Assembly: GCA_914767885.1 (NCBI GenBank)
Contig: CAJZBQ010000045.1
Span: 62,001 to 126,000 of the forward strand
Direction of reading: 5' to 3'
From: Blepharisma stoltei
Taxonomy: Eukaryota > Ciliophora > Heterotrichea > Heterotrichida > Blepharismidae
Length of the DNA: 64,000 nucleotides
The notes beneath the pieces were generated by a model. That model searched no databases and was not told the DNA's origin. It saw only the letters and a program-made list of their open reading frames with translations. The translations under genes were made by a program, and so were the position numbers. Shown here one piece after another: positions 1-15,000 of this stretch (position 1 is its first letter; every line of letters starts with the position of its first letter).

Positions 1-3000
1 TCACTGGCGCTAAGGGACTGCATACTAAGACAGTCTGTCTTCGACAACAGGGCTGGAATTCTGTGCAGGTCTCCATCAACGAACAATAACCCAGATCTAT
101 ATATTCTTTTAATTAAGAGTCCTGCTAGCGCGGTTACAGTCTTATATAGCATTATGGCTTTATATCAAGATGATACTTCAAGATATACTTGGCATTCAAT
201 GGCTGTGTCCAGTCAGGCTTTTCAAAGTGGCTCAGTGACTACAACTACTGGAACGATTGCTATTACCAACCCAGCAGCCCAAAGCACAGCTACATGAGAC
301 TTCACAAATATGATTAACACAGGCAATCTTGGCTCTTCAGGCTATAATATGCTGATACAACTTACCAACTATCAGAGCGCCTACCAACTGGGCACATACT
401 CAATAGTAAACTCAATCAATACTGCTTATTTTCTTTATTCTGGCTATATCCTTGCACAAGTAAACGGTGCAGACACCCCCCAAATCCAATTCAGCAATCC
501 TTTATTTTCTCGTTCTGATTTTGCAGTTAAGGCTTGGACATTTGGAAGCAGTAATACTCTAAATACAATAAAAACAACGAGCACACTGACAATTACCACT
601 GGGACTTTGTCTTCAAAATCTATTATAGCAGGCTCGACCCTTATAGCTGGCTATACCTCCAGTTTGACTTTAAAATTCACCTATGCAGATATAGTCCCAG
701 CTGGTGGACAAATCCAAATTGTTTTCCCTACGACATACTTTTCAGCGATAGACTGTTCAATATGTACGTCAGACTACACAGACCAAGACGCAAGTAACCA
801 GGTTACTTATACAGTTACCACAGGGTCAGATATTATTTTGACGATAACTAAATTCCAGAAGATCACTGCCGGCACTTATAACATTTATGGTGTCCATGCA
901 ACCTTTTCCTCAGCAGGGATTGCAGGTATTGATATAAATACTTATTATGACACGTCTACATCTTATCCTATTGATGAGGACACTGTATCCTTGACAATCA
1001 GCGCAGCTCCGACTGTTAATCCTGTGATATCTTTGTATCCTAGGCTGTCATTTATGACTGGGTTTATTAATCCGACAGCAGGGTCGTATTCAGACTTAGT
1101 TCTTTATTTTAACCCTACTGTAGATGTAGACCCATCTACCACTGGGACTGTCAAGCTAACAATGCCGAGCTCTTCTCATTGGTTTAATACTGATGGAGTC
1201 AGCAGCCTTTACTGCCTTGTGAATGGAGACTTAACTACAATTACAACTACCAGCACATATTATACAATAACACCTAACTCAGCCCTCAGTGCAGGAACCC
1301 TTTATACTATCATTATTTCTGCAAGAAATGGCAAATATGATGGATTATCTACAGCTACTACGACTTCTTCAAATCTGATAACTCTAGAAGGATACACAGG
1401 CGCTACTCTTACCCAACAAGCTACTTACTATATAAAAGTGAGCCCTATTTTCACTGAGTTATATATAAACCCATACGTAAAAGGGTCAGGCTCAGATACC
1501 CTTTATCAATTAAATATTAAAACAGCTACAACAGTGACTGGCTCAAATAATGGAGCTTTTGTGGTGGAGTGGCCAGTCTACTCGCTGTCTTCTGCTATGG
1601 CAATTTTCTCAAGCACTGTGGGGAGTACTCAGGTTTCTGGGACGTATTTCCCTTGTGAACTGTTCTCGACAGGAAGCAGTAAATATATCCCTATGACTGG
1701 AATTACTTGTATGCTGATTAAAGGATATACGATTTCTTCACAAAGGACTTCACCGACTAAAATTGTTGTACTGCTAGGGACCAATACAATAAGCTCAGGG
1801 ACTTCAATAGTAATAGGGTTCCCAGGAGTGACTGTTCCAACAACTTCTAGAGGTCCAGATTTATATATATACAGCAGAGAGATTTCTAGTGGCTCTGAGG
1901 TGGTTAAGGATTATTTGAATTACAAATATGTCAGCTTTGCTCACTCTCTTAATAGCCCCACTTCAATTACTAGCTCTTCTTGAGTGAGTAAGCAGAGCCA
2001 TTGGAAATACTTCCTCCTTTATCTATCAAAAATTTTCTTAATACACATATAATATTTAGTATTATTATTTAAAAATTTCAAGCTAAATCGATTGAATTTT
2101 AACAACTTTGTATTTAAAATGCTTTAATTTTAAATAAATTTTAAATGTTTAAATTTATCAAGCCGAATTTTTTAAATTTTAAATATTAATACCTCTCATA
2201 GGTTTTAAGTAAACTTCGACCACTTGAGGAGAAGGGAAGCAAGAATTTCCAATCTAGCTTTAGCAACTCAGTTCTCATGTCAACAGCTGTCTCATTTTCT
2301 ATCAGTTTGCAGCCCGTAGCCGCAATTTCTACCTCAGACTACCTAGTTTTCACCTATGACCCTACCATGATATCAGTCACCACAGGATCAGCAGCCTTGT
2401 CATCACCTTCCTATTCGGCACTTTTTTACTACACTACAGTCGGATGAATTGTAATTCAGCCTTCCTCTGCAATAGGAACTGGCTCAGCGACCACATTTAC
2501 CTTTGCAGGGATGAATAATCCAAGCTACATTTCTGGATCTTCAAAAGACTATATTTCTGCTAGACAATGGGACAGCTTTTCGAACAGTTTTACTCCAGGG
2601 ACATGGGACTACACCTATGAGTTTTCAGGGTCTACTCCAAGTCCTCTCTATACTTTAGGCACAGTGACTCCTAGCTCATTAGGGTCTTCATTTGGCTGCC
2701 TTACCTGTGCTAGCTCAGGGACAAGTGTTCTTTCCAGCCAATATATCATGTATAAGCTTACATTCCAATACAGCTTAAACCTCCCTTCAGGGGCTATATT
2801 TGAGCTTATTTTCCCTAAGTCTACAAATGAGTACCAAAGCATCGCTTATAATTGTGAAGCCTCATCCTCTGGATTTTCTACCCCAAATTCTGTTTACTGC
2901 TCTGCATACTCAACCCAAACTCTCAGGATTTATTCATTTGGGACTTACACAAAAAATACAAACGTTGTAGTCTATATCAAGGCCTTGAATCCGCCCATAG

Positions 3001-6000
3001 CTTTTTCGCCGACTTCTGGGTTTACTATAAATGTGTATTATGACTCTTCAGGGACTTATAACATAGGCACAGACAGCACTAATAAATTTACAGTGACAGG
3101 CTTAAGCTCAGTTCCAGTCGGGACAATGAAAATTTATATACCATTTTCAAGTGAGTATATATCAGCTAGAACGACGTCAAATGCACCGCTTATCTTTATA
3201 TTCAAAACAAGTGCCACAATAACAAAAAATTCAGGCACTGTGGCCGTAACAGTATCTTCAGGGACTTTTGCCCAAGCTTCAGGAGGCACATTGATATGTT
3301 ATTTCATTGATCCGACCAATAGTAACCTGAAATACATTGCAAAATCCTGCACTTATTCATCTGATGTATATACCATTACAGCACCAATCTACACCAATAT
3401 AGCGAGTGGCCAGAATTGGATAGTCAGCATATCAACGTATGGAGCTACAAGCAATGGCCTTACGTATCCATCGGCTGGAGCAACTTTTATCAATGTGGAT
3501 TTAAATAGTGTGGAGATGTTTGACTATAATTATTATGTGGTTCCTTCAGCATTGACGATCGCAAAAGTCATTTCTTATTGTAGGACGACGAGTTTTTCTA
3601 ATGTTTTTCAAGTCTATGTCAATGCTGGGACTATTGGTACATTCTCGTCTGGGATGAGAATTGAGGCTGAGTTTGATGTGGCTCAGTTTGCAAGTGATTT
3701 GGGGACAGGGATTAGTGATGGAAATGCAATGGATTGTATGAGTGATATGGCAATGGAAACTTCTACTACACTGCAGTGCTCTTTGCATTATGGGAACTCT
3801 GGGTCTTATCCTTATCGCCCTCTGATGACTAAAGCAAGAGAACATAACCAAGACACTAATTCTGGCAAATATTATTTATCCTTACTCTCCATTAATAAAA
3901 AGTCCTATGATTATTTTTCCATAACTATTAATTTTTTTTCAATGTTTGCTATCAGCAAACAAAATATTTTTCTCTGCAATTCAAAGAATTAGCAAACGTG
4001 ATAAATCCAAGCAGTAGTGGTCAAAATGTTGCTATAAGAGTCAAATACTTCGACATCTCAAGTGGCTCAGAAGTCTTCACTGGTGACGAAATGATATATT
4101 TTGTACTTGGCTCAGTCTCAAACTCCTACACAACTGACAACGAAAACTCTTACATCAACTCTATGAACACCAAAGCAGTTGCAGCTACAAGTGTGACCTT
4201 CAGCGCGGTTACAAATGTAGGATACTACGCATTAATCTCTTCAAGCTACGTTTTCTGGAGATTCCCATACGGAATCAGCACTTCTACAACAGAGACTCAA
4301 AGTCCTTCAGGAAATTCCCAGACAATTGATGGGATTTTAGGTACCTCTGTGGCTGGAGACGGTCTCCTAGTCTCATCTCCTCCTTCTTCAGCTTCCTATA
4401 CAGGTACTATTACATGGAATTTCGCTAACTTTGTGAATCCTCCCTATATCCCGGCTTCCTACCCAATCCTGACAGCAGATATAGTAGTCCAAGGCTTTTA
4501 TGTAGTCAAAGTTGTTTTTGATCAAAACCTAGCAAACCATGTAGCAGCTACAGTAACTGTAAGCCACATTTGGGCTGGGGATGCTACAAATTATGGCTAT
4601 TTAGGAGGAAGGATTGATATGGACATTTTGTTTACTATGTCAAGCTCACTTTCAAGCAGTTTTACAATAGAAATCACCTTTCCGTCTACCTGGACTACAG
4701 ACGACCACTGCACATTTTTAGGGACTTTGCAGTCTCCAATGAATAAAGACTGGATCGAGTGCAACCAGGTCAGCACCAATGGATTTCTTATAACAAATAT
4801 AAACGCTTATACCAAAAATGATAATGTAAATATCAATGGCTGGGTAACTTTGCCAAACGCAGTAGGACCTCATACAGTGACTGTAACTTTTTACTATACT
4901 TATCCTACACAGATTATTGCGACTGGCACTGGGACTTATACATTGAACAATGTGGCTTATCATAGTCAATTTTCAATGGGAAGATTTATATATAACGCTG
5001 CTGATATTTTTGTGCCTGCAAATGGAGTTTCACCATTTTATCTGTCTGTTCCTGTGCCTTCCACATTGACGATGAACGCTGGGTATGTAAATATTGATTA
5101 TCCTGCATCAAGTTGGACGACTACGCTGCCTTTAGTATGTGTTTGGGAAGGAACTAGCATATGGCAAGCAAGCACATGCAGCATTTCTGGGAATACTGTA
5201 ACTATTGTAGCACCTGAATATAATGATATTACTGCAGGCACCTGGAAAATCACTGTCAATACTTTCCAAGGGATCGACTACAACGGCATCACTTTTCCTC
5301 CTACAACTGAGGTGTGGACTTTATCTACAAGCTATTCTGATGACGGCATAGCAGGCCCTAACACTATTTCTAGCACGATTTATATAAAAGTTCCACTAGA
5401 GCAGTTTGCAACTGATTATGTGTTCACATTTAGTAATATCAAAAATACCCACATTTTATTAGAAGTGGATTTTTCCTGCACTAATTCATATACTAAAGGT
5501 GTCCCTCAGCCTACTGGAAGATCCTATCTTATAGTAAGATACCCAACCAAGGTCAACGGAAATACTATTTTGCAAGACGATTTCGGAAGAGGCTTTAGTG
5601 ATAAAAAGCAAATCCCTTGTTTCCCTCTGACCTCTTTTACAGCTGAAGACTGCTATCTAATATGGGGAAGTGGTAGCTCCTCAGTAGATGGAAAACTCTA
5701 TATAAATAACTACACCCCTGCGTTATCTACAAGCTCACAGTCCTTTTATATCCCATGGCTAGTCAATCCAGCTACCCAAGACAGAATATTGCAATTAACA
5801 ATAGAACTCTGGGAATTAAATTCAGCATTAAAATATGAGCTAATGGAATATAAAGAAATCAAATACATTTACGCTGTCCTAAGCACTACGATTTCTACCA
5901 CAAATCCAGGAACTTTAACTTACCATAACACAAATATAAATCAGCAAGGAGACATAGACTTTACTTTTGTGTTGCCTAATAGTCTGACAGGGACAGCTGA

Positions 6001-9000
6001 TGAAGCTGTGGTATGGACACTGACTGAGACAATGCCTACTTGGAGCTCTAGTATGTGCCCCAGCTCTCAGACGTGTGAAGACATTCTGTCAGAACATTTA
6101 ATATTTATGAGACATCCGTCAGGGTCTGGGACTATTAATAATGGCGACATTATTACTCTGCAAAATGTAATGAATCCAGAAGACCCTTATATGACTCAAA
6201 CCTGGACAATTTGGATCTATAAAGGCTATACCATCCAAAAGAAAATCATTTATAACGCCAATATTCCATTTACCTATCCTACCCCGAGCGATTTTAACTA
6301 CGTTACGTGAAGGTTTGCAGACTATAACGTTCCGAATCCTCTGACAAGCCGATATGACCAATATACATTGAGGTTTAGGATTTCCCATACGATATACTCT
6401 GGGTATACAATTGAATTTGTGTTCCCTACCAGTCCTGCCTCTTCTGGAACTAGCTTTGTGGTTGACCATGACTGCGACTGAATCCATGGACTCTCAGGCA
6501 GTGGCTTAAGATGTGCAGCAATAAGCTCCTCAACTATTCAGTGCACTGGGTTTAATACGTATTTTCCTGATTACCCAGCTATTGTGATGACCTGTATGGC
6601 TACCAATCCTCCAGTATCTGGCACTTCTAATGATTTTGAGCTGTACGTTTATGATGCCTCATCGACCCTCGTGTACTCAGACGTCGCAATACAAACCTTT
6701 GTGATAACTTCAGCCCCAACTTTATTAAACAAGTATAGTGTAGGCGGCCCTTGGAGAACTAGAGAGCCTGCTTGTGAGAATACTAACTATGCAGATATTA
6801 CCATATATTTCACAGGCCAGAGGACTGATATTACTTACTCCCCTCTGTGGCGAACAAAAAATTATGTTCGCTCGCGAATGGGGTTAATTTCTTTAAAAAA
6901 TATTTAAATTTTATGTTAAATTTTTTTTCAAAATTAAAAAAAATCCCAATTTGAAATAATTTTAAAAATAAATATTAATTTAATTTGTAAAATTATATTT
7001 TAAAATGTCATTTAATTAAAATTAAACAGAATTAGCTGTGATTTATTTATCGAATTATCACTATATCTCAAATATTTTTTTTTAAAAAAATGTTTGTTCG
7101 CTCACGGGGGCTTTTTCCAATGGTTTTGTCTTACTCACGGAGGGAAAGTTATCAATTTAAGGACAGATTCAGCTTTTATTTGCCGACTGGTGTAAGTCTG
7201 GCTACTCTCCCGTCACCTGACGGTGCTATTGAGTGTACATTTAATGACATGGCCAACCAGACACCTGGCGAGTATTGTACACTTACTGGGAGTAGAATTG
7301 ATGTAGGGATTACTGACCAGCAAGGACTTGTGGCAGGAACTAATTATGTGATTCATGTATATACAAGAGATGCGACAGCAGGGCTAGGGTATAATGGATT
7401 TGTGCTGCCGACTTTTCCTGAGTGGGAAAGCTGATATGTCCAGGCTTCAACTGGTAGCAGTGGTGAGTCTTCCAAAGTGGTGGTTGAAGACTGTCCTGTT
7501 CCTTTTACTTCTTTATCTCTAACACCTTATTCTTATATAATATTAAAATAGCAATAATGTCGCTCGTTCTCTCGTGTGACAGTTATCCATGTATATCTGG
7601 GATAGTTTTGGAGTTGGCCAAGCAATATCTGGCGACCTTATGCGAGGATCTTAAGCACATAACCACAGCTTTGTCATCTGATCTAATCGGTAGTAATCAT
7701 AACTTCTTTTTGCCAGTAGCACCCAAGCTAGAGCAACGAAATGGAGTGGGGTGAATTACCTGCTCTGCTAATACTTTGGCTTGCCCCAAATTGCAAAAGC
7801 GGTGTAATTATCGGGATGCAAATTAAACGACTTTATGGCAGTCCTCCATTAAAGCGCCCCTTAGATGGGGCGATCTTACAAGGATTAAGAGGCAGTTGGC
7901 ATAATAAAGGGAAGGACTTAGTTGAAAATGGCGGTGCTCAGTTATGGTCTGCAGATCCAGCAGGGCAGCCACTACAGAAGCCAGCGATTTTGCCTGGTCT
8001 GAGTGGCGCCAGATGTGGAAGTTCACCTAACTAGCTTGGGCAATCACCCAGCTTCTAACGAAGCTTACGAATGTCACTCGTGGGAGTGGGAACCTTAAAC
8101 ATACCACGTAATGCAATGTAATTCTTATACAGTTCAAAAGTGAAATATTTATGACCTGACTTTTCAGCCCAGCAGAAATGTCCCTGTTGGTGGAGGAATT
8201 GCAATAGAATTCACCACCTATAACGAAATTGATCAAGTTTTCGACTTAGATTTAGGCCTTAATATGGCCCCACTAGTTCCTAGTCAAGATTTCAGCTGTA
8301 TAGTAGAAAGTGGGTTTGGCAGCCCATCTCCAGGGACTATTAAATGCACAGTTTACAAGTCAAGCACAGTTTCCTATACAACTCCAGTACTCGTCACAAT
8401 AACGGGGCATACCACAGCAATTTCTTCAAGCTCTTCTCATTCAATCAGGCTTGCAAAGCTCTGGAATCCAATCCAGTCAACGTCTCCCATCCTCAATGAA
8501 TCTCTCAGGGTCCATTTCAAGATTTATTCCTTTAATATAAACACAAACTCGTTTACAACTGACAGGGCTAAGTACAATTTGCAGACTCTTTTAAGTGTTT
8601 ATGACCCATGGGGTTCATCTAAATTGACAAATCCTTCTCCGACTATTATAGATCCAGAGCCTCAGCCAACTACTACAGTAACAAATACGTATTCAGTGTT
8701 CACAAGCTCATTACAAACACAAATTGACTTAGGTGTTACCTTAGACACGTCTACAGGCTTCGTGATTTATGAGTTTGATAATGCCTTTATTCTCCCCACG
8801 ACGGGATCTACTAGTGTCAAATGTAACGGGTCTACGTCTTTATGTGAAGTCTATAAAGAAGCTCAATGAATTGCGTGGAGGACGAATCAGTCCCCAAGTT
8901 CTTCGTTTTCTATTAGTTTTCTGGATGCTGGCACGAATACTTTTAAGACGCCTAATTATTATGCGACAAGCTATACTTTGTCAGCTTATATAATAGAAGC

Positions 9001-12000
9001 TGGACATTGGGAAGAGGAGCATTACTTTACCAATATGGACTCTTTTGCAGCTGGGACTTTAGGTGTTTCTTTTTCGCATAGACTTTCGAGCTACCATCGG
9101 CTTACTTATGATGTTTGGACTATTACAATTACGCCATCATTAGGCTCTACTATTGTTAAAAGGATTGATATCTATTTCCCAAGCGAGTTCAGCTGGATTG
9201 ACGCTACATGCAAAACTACTGGATTGACTCAGATTTCGACAAACTCAAACCCTATCAGCTGCATTTCTGACTGCTCACAAGAGACCTGCACAAATCATAT
9301 AACCATTACTAATTATGATCCACTATCAGCTGTCAATACTATTTCGGTTATTATTGGTGCAATGAATCCTAAGAACGCGGTTACAACCTCCAATTTTAAC
9401 ATTTACTATTACGCCTCAACTACTGATACAACCCAAATCATAGAAAAATACTCAGGAAACTCTTTGACAATTGACAGTATCATCTACCCATACGATTTCT
9501 GGGTTGAGTTGCCTACTTTGAGTATTTATGACAGAGGAATCCAACAAGGAGCTTATGGAGAAATATGGATAAGAACCAGAAGCAGAGTGACGCTCCCTGC
9601 TAATACTGGGTGGTATAAGGTTGTATTGCCTAACAACTTTGACATTGCTGCAGCAGCTACTCCAAAATGCACTATTGTACATACTGATGTACCATTCCAG
9701 AACTGGCCTGACAGATCCTCTGACTATTATAACCACATTGTGGTGCCAAATTGTATTTATAGCAATGGCGTGCTCAACATTATGTTCCCTGGGACCATTT
9801 TACGTCAATTTTATGGGGTTAAACCTGGGATTTGCACATACCTAGTCCTTACAACTTACCCATCTCCTGTCTCAGGACAGTCTGGCTTCCGTGCTCCTTT
9901 ACTTTCAGGATGCTCTCAGTTCCAATTTTACGCTATGGACGGTGCAACAGTCCTTGAAGAATCCATTACAAATCTCTGTATTAATGGAAACACTCCTACA
10001 AACCTGCAGATTTACCCAAGCACTATTGACACTGACACAAATTCCATTTACATGTTCTCCTTCACCACAAGTTCCTATGTCCCCAACTCTTATTTCTACT
10101 ATTCTGGCACATACCCAGGCCCTCAGTCTGCTATACAAATTTCTTTTGAAAGCTACGAAAGTTTCCAATTTGACTTAGCTGGGCAGTATGACTCTTATAT
10201 GCAGGTATTCTGCCAACAAATAACAGGGATTTCTCCACCTTCTGGTGAATATTTATCCTGCAAGCTTACTTTGGGCTCAACGACGTCTTCTCCTACATTT
10301 ACGCATTATCCAGCAATAATTACTATTACAAACTTTAATAGTATTCCTCTAGGCACCCAAGTATCATTCCATTTGCCTGTTATAAGAAATCCAAACACAG
10401 ACGGTTGGGTCCCACAGATTACGGTAGGAATATACCAAGTGGATTATTTAGGCTTGAAGTCTTGGATAGAAGCCGAACAAACAATAGACCTTACAGCAGT
10501 GACAGCATCAACAGCCTTATCTGTTGTAAGTGTATGCACAGCTCCTACAACGGATTGTTGGGTTACTAATAAAGCAGTCAAGTCAAAAACTACGCTTAAC
10601 TTGTATTTCAAAGCACAATCAATTACTCTGAATGGAGGGTCTATGATTGTGATACAGTTCCCTAGCCAGTATGAAGATATTCCTATTAGTGGAGTTAGTG
10701 CATATATACAGAGAAACCCTGTGAGCAGTACCACAACTGATACTTTTATAATACAAGGGCTCACAGTGGTGACTTATCCACTAGCCAAAATGGTAGCTTT
10801 GACAACTCCTTCAGGAAGCGCTATCTATGTAAATCAGGACTGCACGATTTCTCTATTGAACTTTATAAACCCATCATATATAGACTCTTGCTCTAACTGC
10901 AAGATAAACTATTACTCCATTTCTCCAGCACAAAAAATAGTAGACCAATACCAAACAGATGACATTTATAATATTTTTGGATTCACAACGGTCGCTTTTT
11001 CATTAAGTCCTATCTCTTTATCCTCAGTCTTTGCAAACTCAGCGGATGTGACTCAGACCTACACATTTTCCCCTCTTTCCACTTTGCCATCAGGTTCACA
11101 GACCAAGATTGTGATGCCAACAACTTTTCCAGACGTTTCAGCTTTAACCCCAGTGCCAACTTGTTCTCTTAATATAACTGCGACTTGTGCGGTTTCCTCA
11201 TATTCAGTTATAATAACAGGATACTCAGACATTTCTGCAGGCACTAAAGTCCAGCTTAAGCTTTCTGGAACCTTAAACCCTACTTCAGCTTTATTAACGA
11301 CACAGTCTCCAAGTGGCTTTTATATACAGTCCCAAAATTCTAATGGTAAGCAAATAGCCTATTCTGAGTTCCCAGTTCTTCGTATCAATGGTCCAAATCC
11401 TGTCACTAGAATCCAAGTAAAAATAATCACGACCTTCCCTAACTCTAAAGCCTTATCAGCTTATACATTTAGCATAAACTCAATGCAAGGAATTCCTAAA
11501 GGCTCTGATATCGTCATAACTTTCCCTTCAGAATACTCTTCTCTTCCTACAAATGAGCGCTGCTTTGTGTCAGGGAAATTGATATCATATACATCCTGCT
11601 CAATAAGTGGGCTGACAATGACAATTTCTACGAATGAGGATATAGCAAGATATGAGAGTTTAAATATAACGATTCCTGGAGTACTGAACCCTACAATAAC
11701 GACCGCAGACAGCAATGGAGGGCAATATACCTCAGCTTTTACAGTCAATACTTACTTTGCGGGACAGCTTATTGATGAAATCGACCCAAGTGACAGTGAT
11801 GCAAAGGTTTATATTAAAGCAGCCCCAGGAAGCTTGATAATTACTCAGACTGAGCTTATGCCTCAGTCTGAAGGGGAGATGGCTTTATATTCCTTCTGGG
11901 TAACCAATCCTGTCTATATTTCCAATAATGATGACATTTCGATGATTTTCCAGTTTCCTATAGAATACAGCTACCAATTGACGTCTTCTTATATTGACTT

Positions 12001-15000
12001 ATTCTGCTATAGTTCTCCTGACTACGAATCTTGTAACTTAAATTTCCCTCGTATGATAGAATTCCGCACCCTTTCTCCTTATACAGTCCAGCTGGCCATG
12101 CTTTTCAAGATTTTCGCTATCACAAATCCAGTCCAGGGCACTACAAATCCAATAGGTATTTATCTATACAACAATAAAGAAAAAACTTTAATTGGCTACA
12201 ATAATACTATAACTTTTGTAACAAAGGCAATTCCTTCTATTCTCAGTATGTATTCAGTAGAGTCCTCATCATTGATTACCCATACTTATGCAAACTATAA
12301 GTTTAACTTTACTATTACTGATAAAGGCATCGACGACGATGGAGGAATTTATGTGGATTGGCCTGGAAATTACTATAAGCTGTTTTATGAGCCGAATTAT
12401 ACTTGTAGCTATATATACCCAACTGACCAAATTTTGACGTCCCCGACTTGTCTATTTTTGCTACCCACTGGGTATCGTAGAACTGCAGTTTCTATAGCTA
12501 CCCCAATTCCTACCAATTATGGAGATATGAGTGTTGAGTTTAATAATGTCCCTACATTACAGCAGGAAGGCTTATCAGGCAGCTTTATTATGAGGATTTT
12601 TGATGATGACATATATGCAGTTACGGCGAGATCTTATCCAAACCTTACCCCTTACTCTAATTTATATTTCCAAAATATAGGCTACAGGATTTTTGTGAAT
12701 ACTACAGTCGTTTATGTCTATAAAGGAAGCTACTCCTACCCTATAAAGCTTACCTTAGAAAAGCCTTGCCAAACAGGACTACAAGTTATCCCGAATATTG
12801 TGGAAGGAACTGTTGGTGTCGACCCGAAAATACTGTATTTCCAATATGAGTACACAAAAACGCTGACTTTTAGGGTTTATGCCCCTATGACTGCAAATAC
12901 TACGACCTATACCTTGCACTTCGAGAAAAATGAGACGTCAACTGACCCAGCGCTAAGAGAATATAAGCCTATGATAGATATCCCTGTCATAGTTTTAGAG
13001 CCTATTAACAATATAGGGGTCTATACAGAAGATATTTCTCATATCCCTCTTTCAGGTACAAGCTTGCCTGTAAGAATGTGGCTGGATAAGCCAGCATATG
13101 ATGAGCTAAACGTAACTTTATCGACATCTACTCCAGAGCAGCCAGATTATGTATTTTTCAACCCAAGCGTCATTACCTTCAAAAATGGAAAACAAGCTGA
13201 CTATTTTACAGTGACTTTGGTAGAAGGTGCTATAAGTGGCTATATAAAGTTTACCTTATCTGGAAATGCTTCTGCCAGCTATAAGCTGATTAGGCAGTCT
13301 ATCACTTTCCAAACTCTTCCTTTAGATGTCTCTAGCCCTGTCATAAAATCAGCTAGATTATATTCTATTGCAAGGACTTCAGCTTCTGTTTATATCCAGT
13401 CTTCTAAGGTTGGCCTAGTCCATTATATCTATACAGCTGCAGGGACATCTCCTCCTATTATGCAAATGCTTGTAAATGGTGATACTATGTGGTGTGATGC
13501 TTTACAGGTATATGGAAAGGTTTGGACAGACACAGATAAAGGAGTAGCGATAATCCCAATGACAGGCCTTACTGATAACACTGCTTATACGTTGTATTAC
13601 ACTGTGCAGTCGAGGTCAAATCATACCACAGTCAATGTAGAAACTTATAATTTTAAGACCTTGCCTACACATTTGCCTGCGAAATTCAGGATTTATGTAA
13701 CTGCGCTGTCATCAGTAGAAGAAGTCAACGTTGGGGTTGCGAAAGCTTTAGCATTCCCATTGGCAAATGTCCTGGCGACAGGAATTGATCCAGCATTAGG
13801 CATTACGAGAAGAATGCTGCTGCAAAACAAGCAGCTGTACTATGAGTTTACGCTGTTTGTAAACAGAGACTCTTCAATGGATAAGCCAATTACGTATGTC
13901 AATAATCTTGATAATAATATAGACAGACTTACAAAGTACGTCCCCAGTTTCAATACTTCTTCAACTGTTTCTGCGCACTCAAGTGAGTATTCTTATCTTA
14001 ATGCTCAGTTTACTAGCTCTCTGCTTGGCTAGTTGAAGGCAATTAAATATTTTTAAAAAAATCAATATAAAAATGTTATTTAGATTTAAAAAATCTAAAT
14101 TTGTAAATATATGTAATGAAAAAGCTAATTTAAATTTATTTTTACTCCCCCCCCCCCTCCGTGAGCGAACAAAAAAATTTTGTTCGCTCACGGAGGGGGG
14201 TTAATTTTTTTTTTTTAAAAAAAATTTATATATATAATTTTATAAAAAAATATTTTTTTCGAAATTTAAAAAAATCCTAATTTGCAAAAATTGGGAAGCA
14301 AATATTAATTTAATTTGCAAAATTTATGTTTTAAAACGCAATTTGTTTAAAATTAAACAGAATTAGCTCTAGATTTCATTATACTAATTATCACTTATAT
14401 ATCAAAATTTTTTTCCATTAAAATTTTTTCTATTAAAAAAATTTTTGTTCACTCACGGAGGGTGGGTTTTTGGTCAAAAAATGGCGATTTTTCTAATGGT
14501 TTTGTTCGCTCACGGGAGGGGGGGGGGGGGGGGGAGTTAGATAAAAATTTAATCGATTGAGATCATAGTCATTATTTATTTCTAAAAAAAATTATTAAAA
14601 TAGAGCTTTTTCTAATGATTTTGCTCACTAGCCCAAGGAAACGAGGAGTAATGAAATTACTGTGGTTTCAGACGCTAATGGCACACTTAATGCATCTACA
14701 ATACTAAATGTGGCAGGAACTGTTTATGGAGTTTTATTGGGATCAGATAAAAAAGCGCCAAGTAGTGTCCAGATACGAAATGGGCTGGATGCTCATAATG
14801 TAAAGGTAAAAGAAGGAAGATATTCTTATATGAATGTTGAGTATGGCCAAACGGCTTATTTGAACTTTACCGGGCTTATAAATCATGCTGAAATGGTTTT
14901 GTATTTAACAGCTGAAAATGCATTGCCTGGAAATCCCGATTTGATGGAAGATGAATTTACGATAGCTAAATCGGTTGTAGTTGGGAGTGCATTGGACACG

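Noticed and set aside
7741-8034. 97-codon open frame in the giant-gene insert
   Set aside because: It lies inside a sequence that must be removed for the giant frame; composition follows the retroposon-like GC content, with no domain.
1990-14650. The inserts might be spliceosomal introns
   Set aside because: They run from 74 bp upward, lack consistent GT...AG ends and have TA-containing direct repeats. Heterotrich introns are known to be about 15-16 bases.
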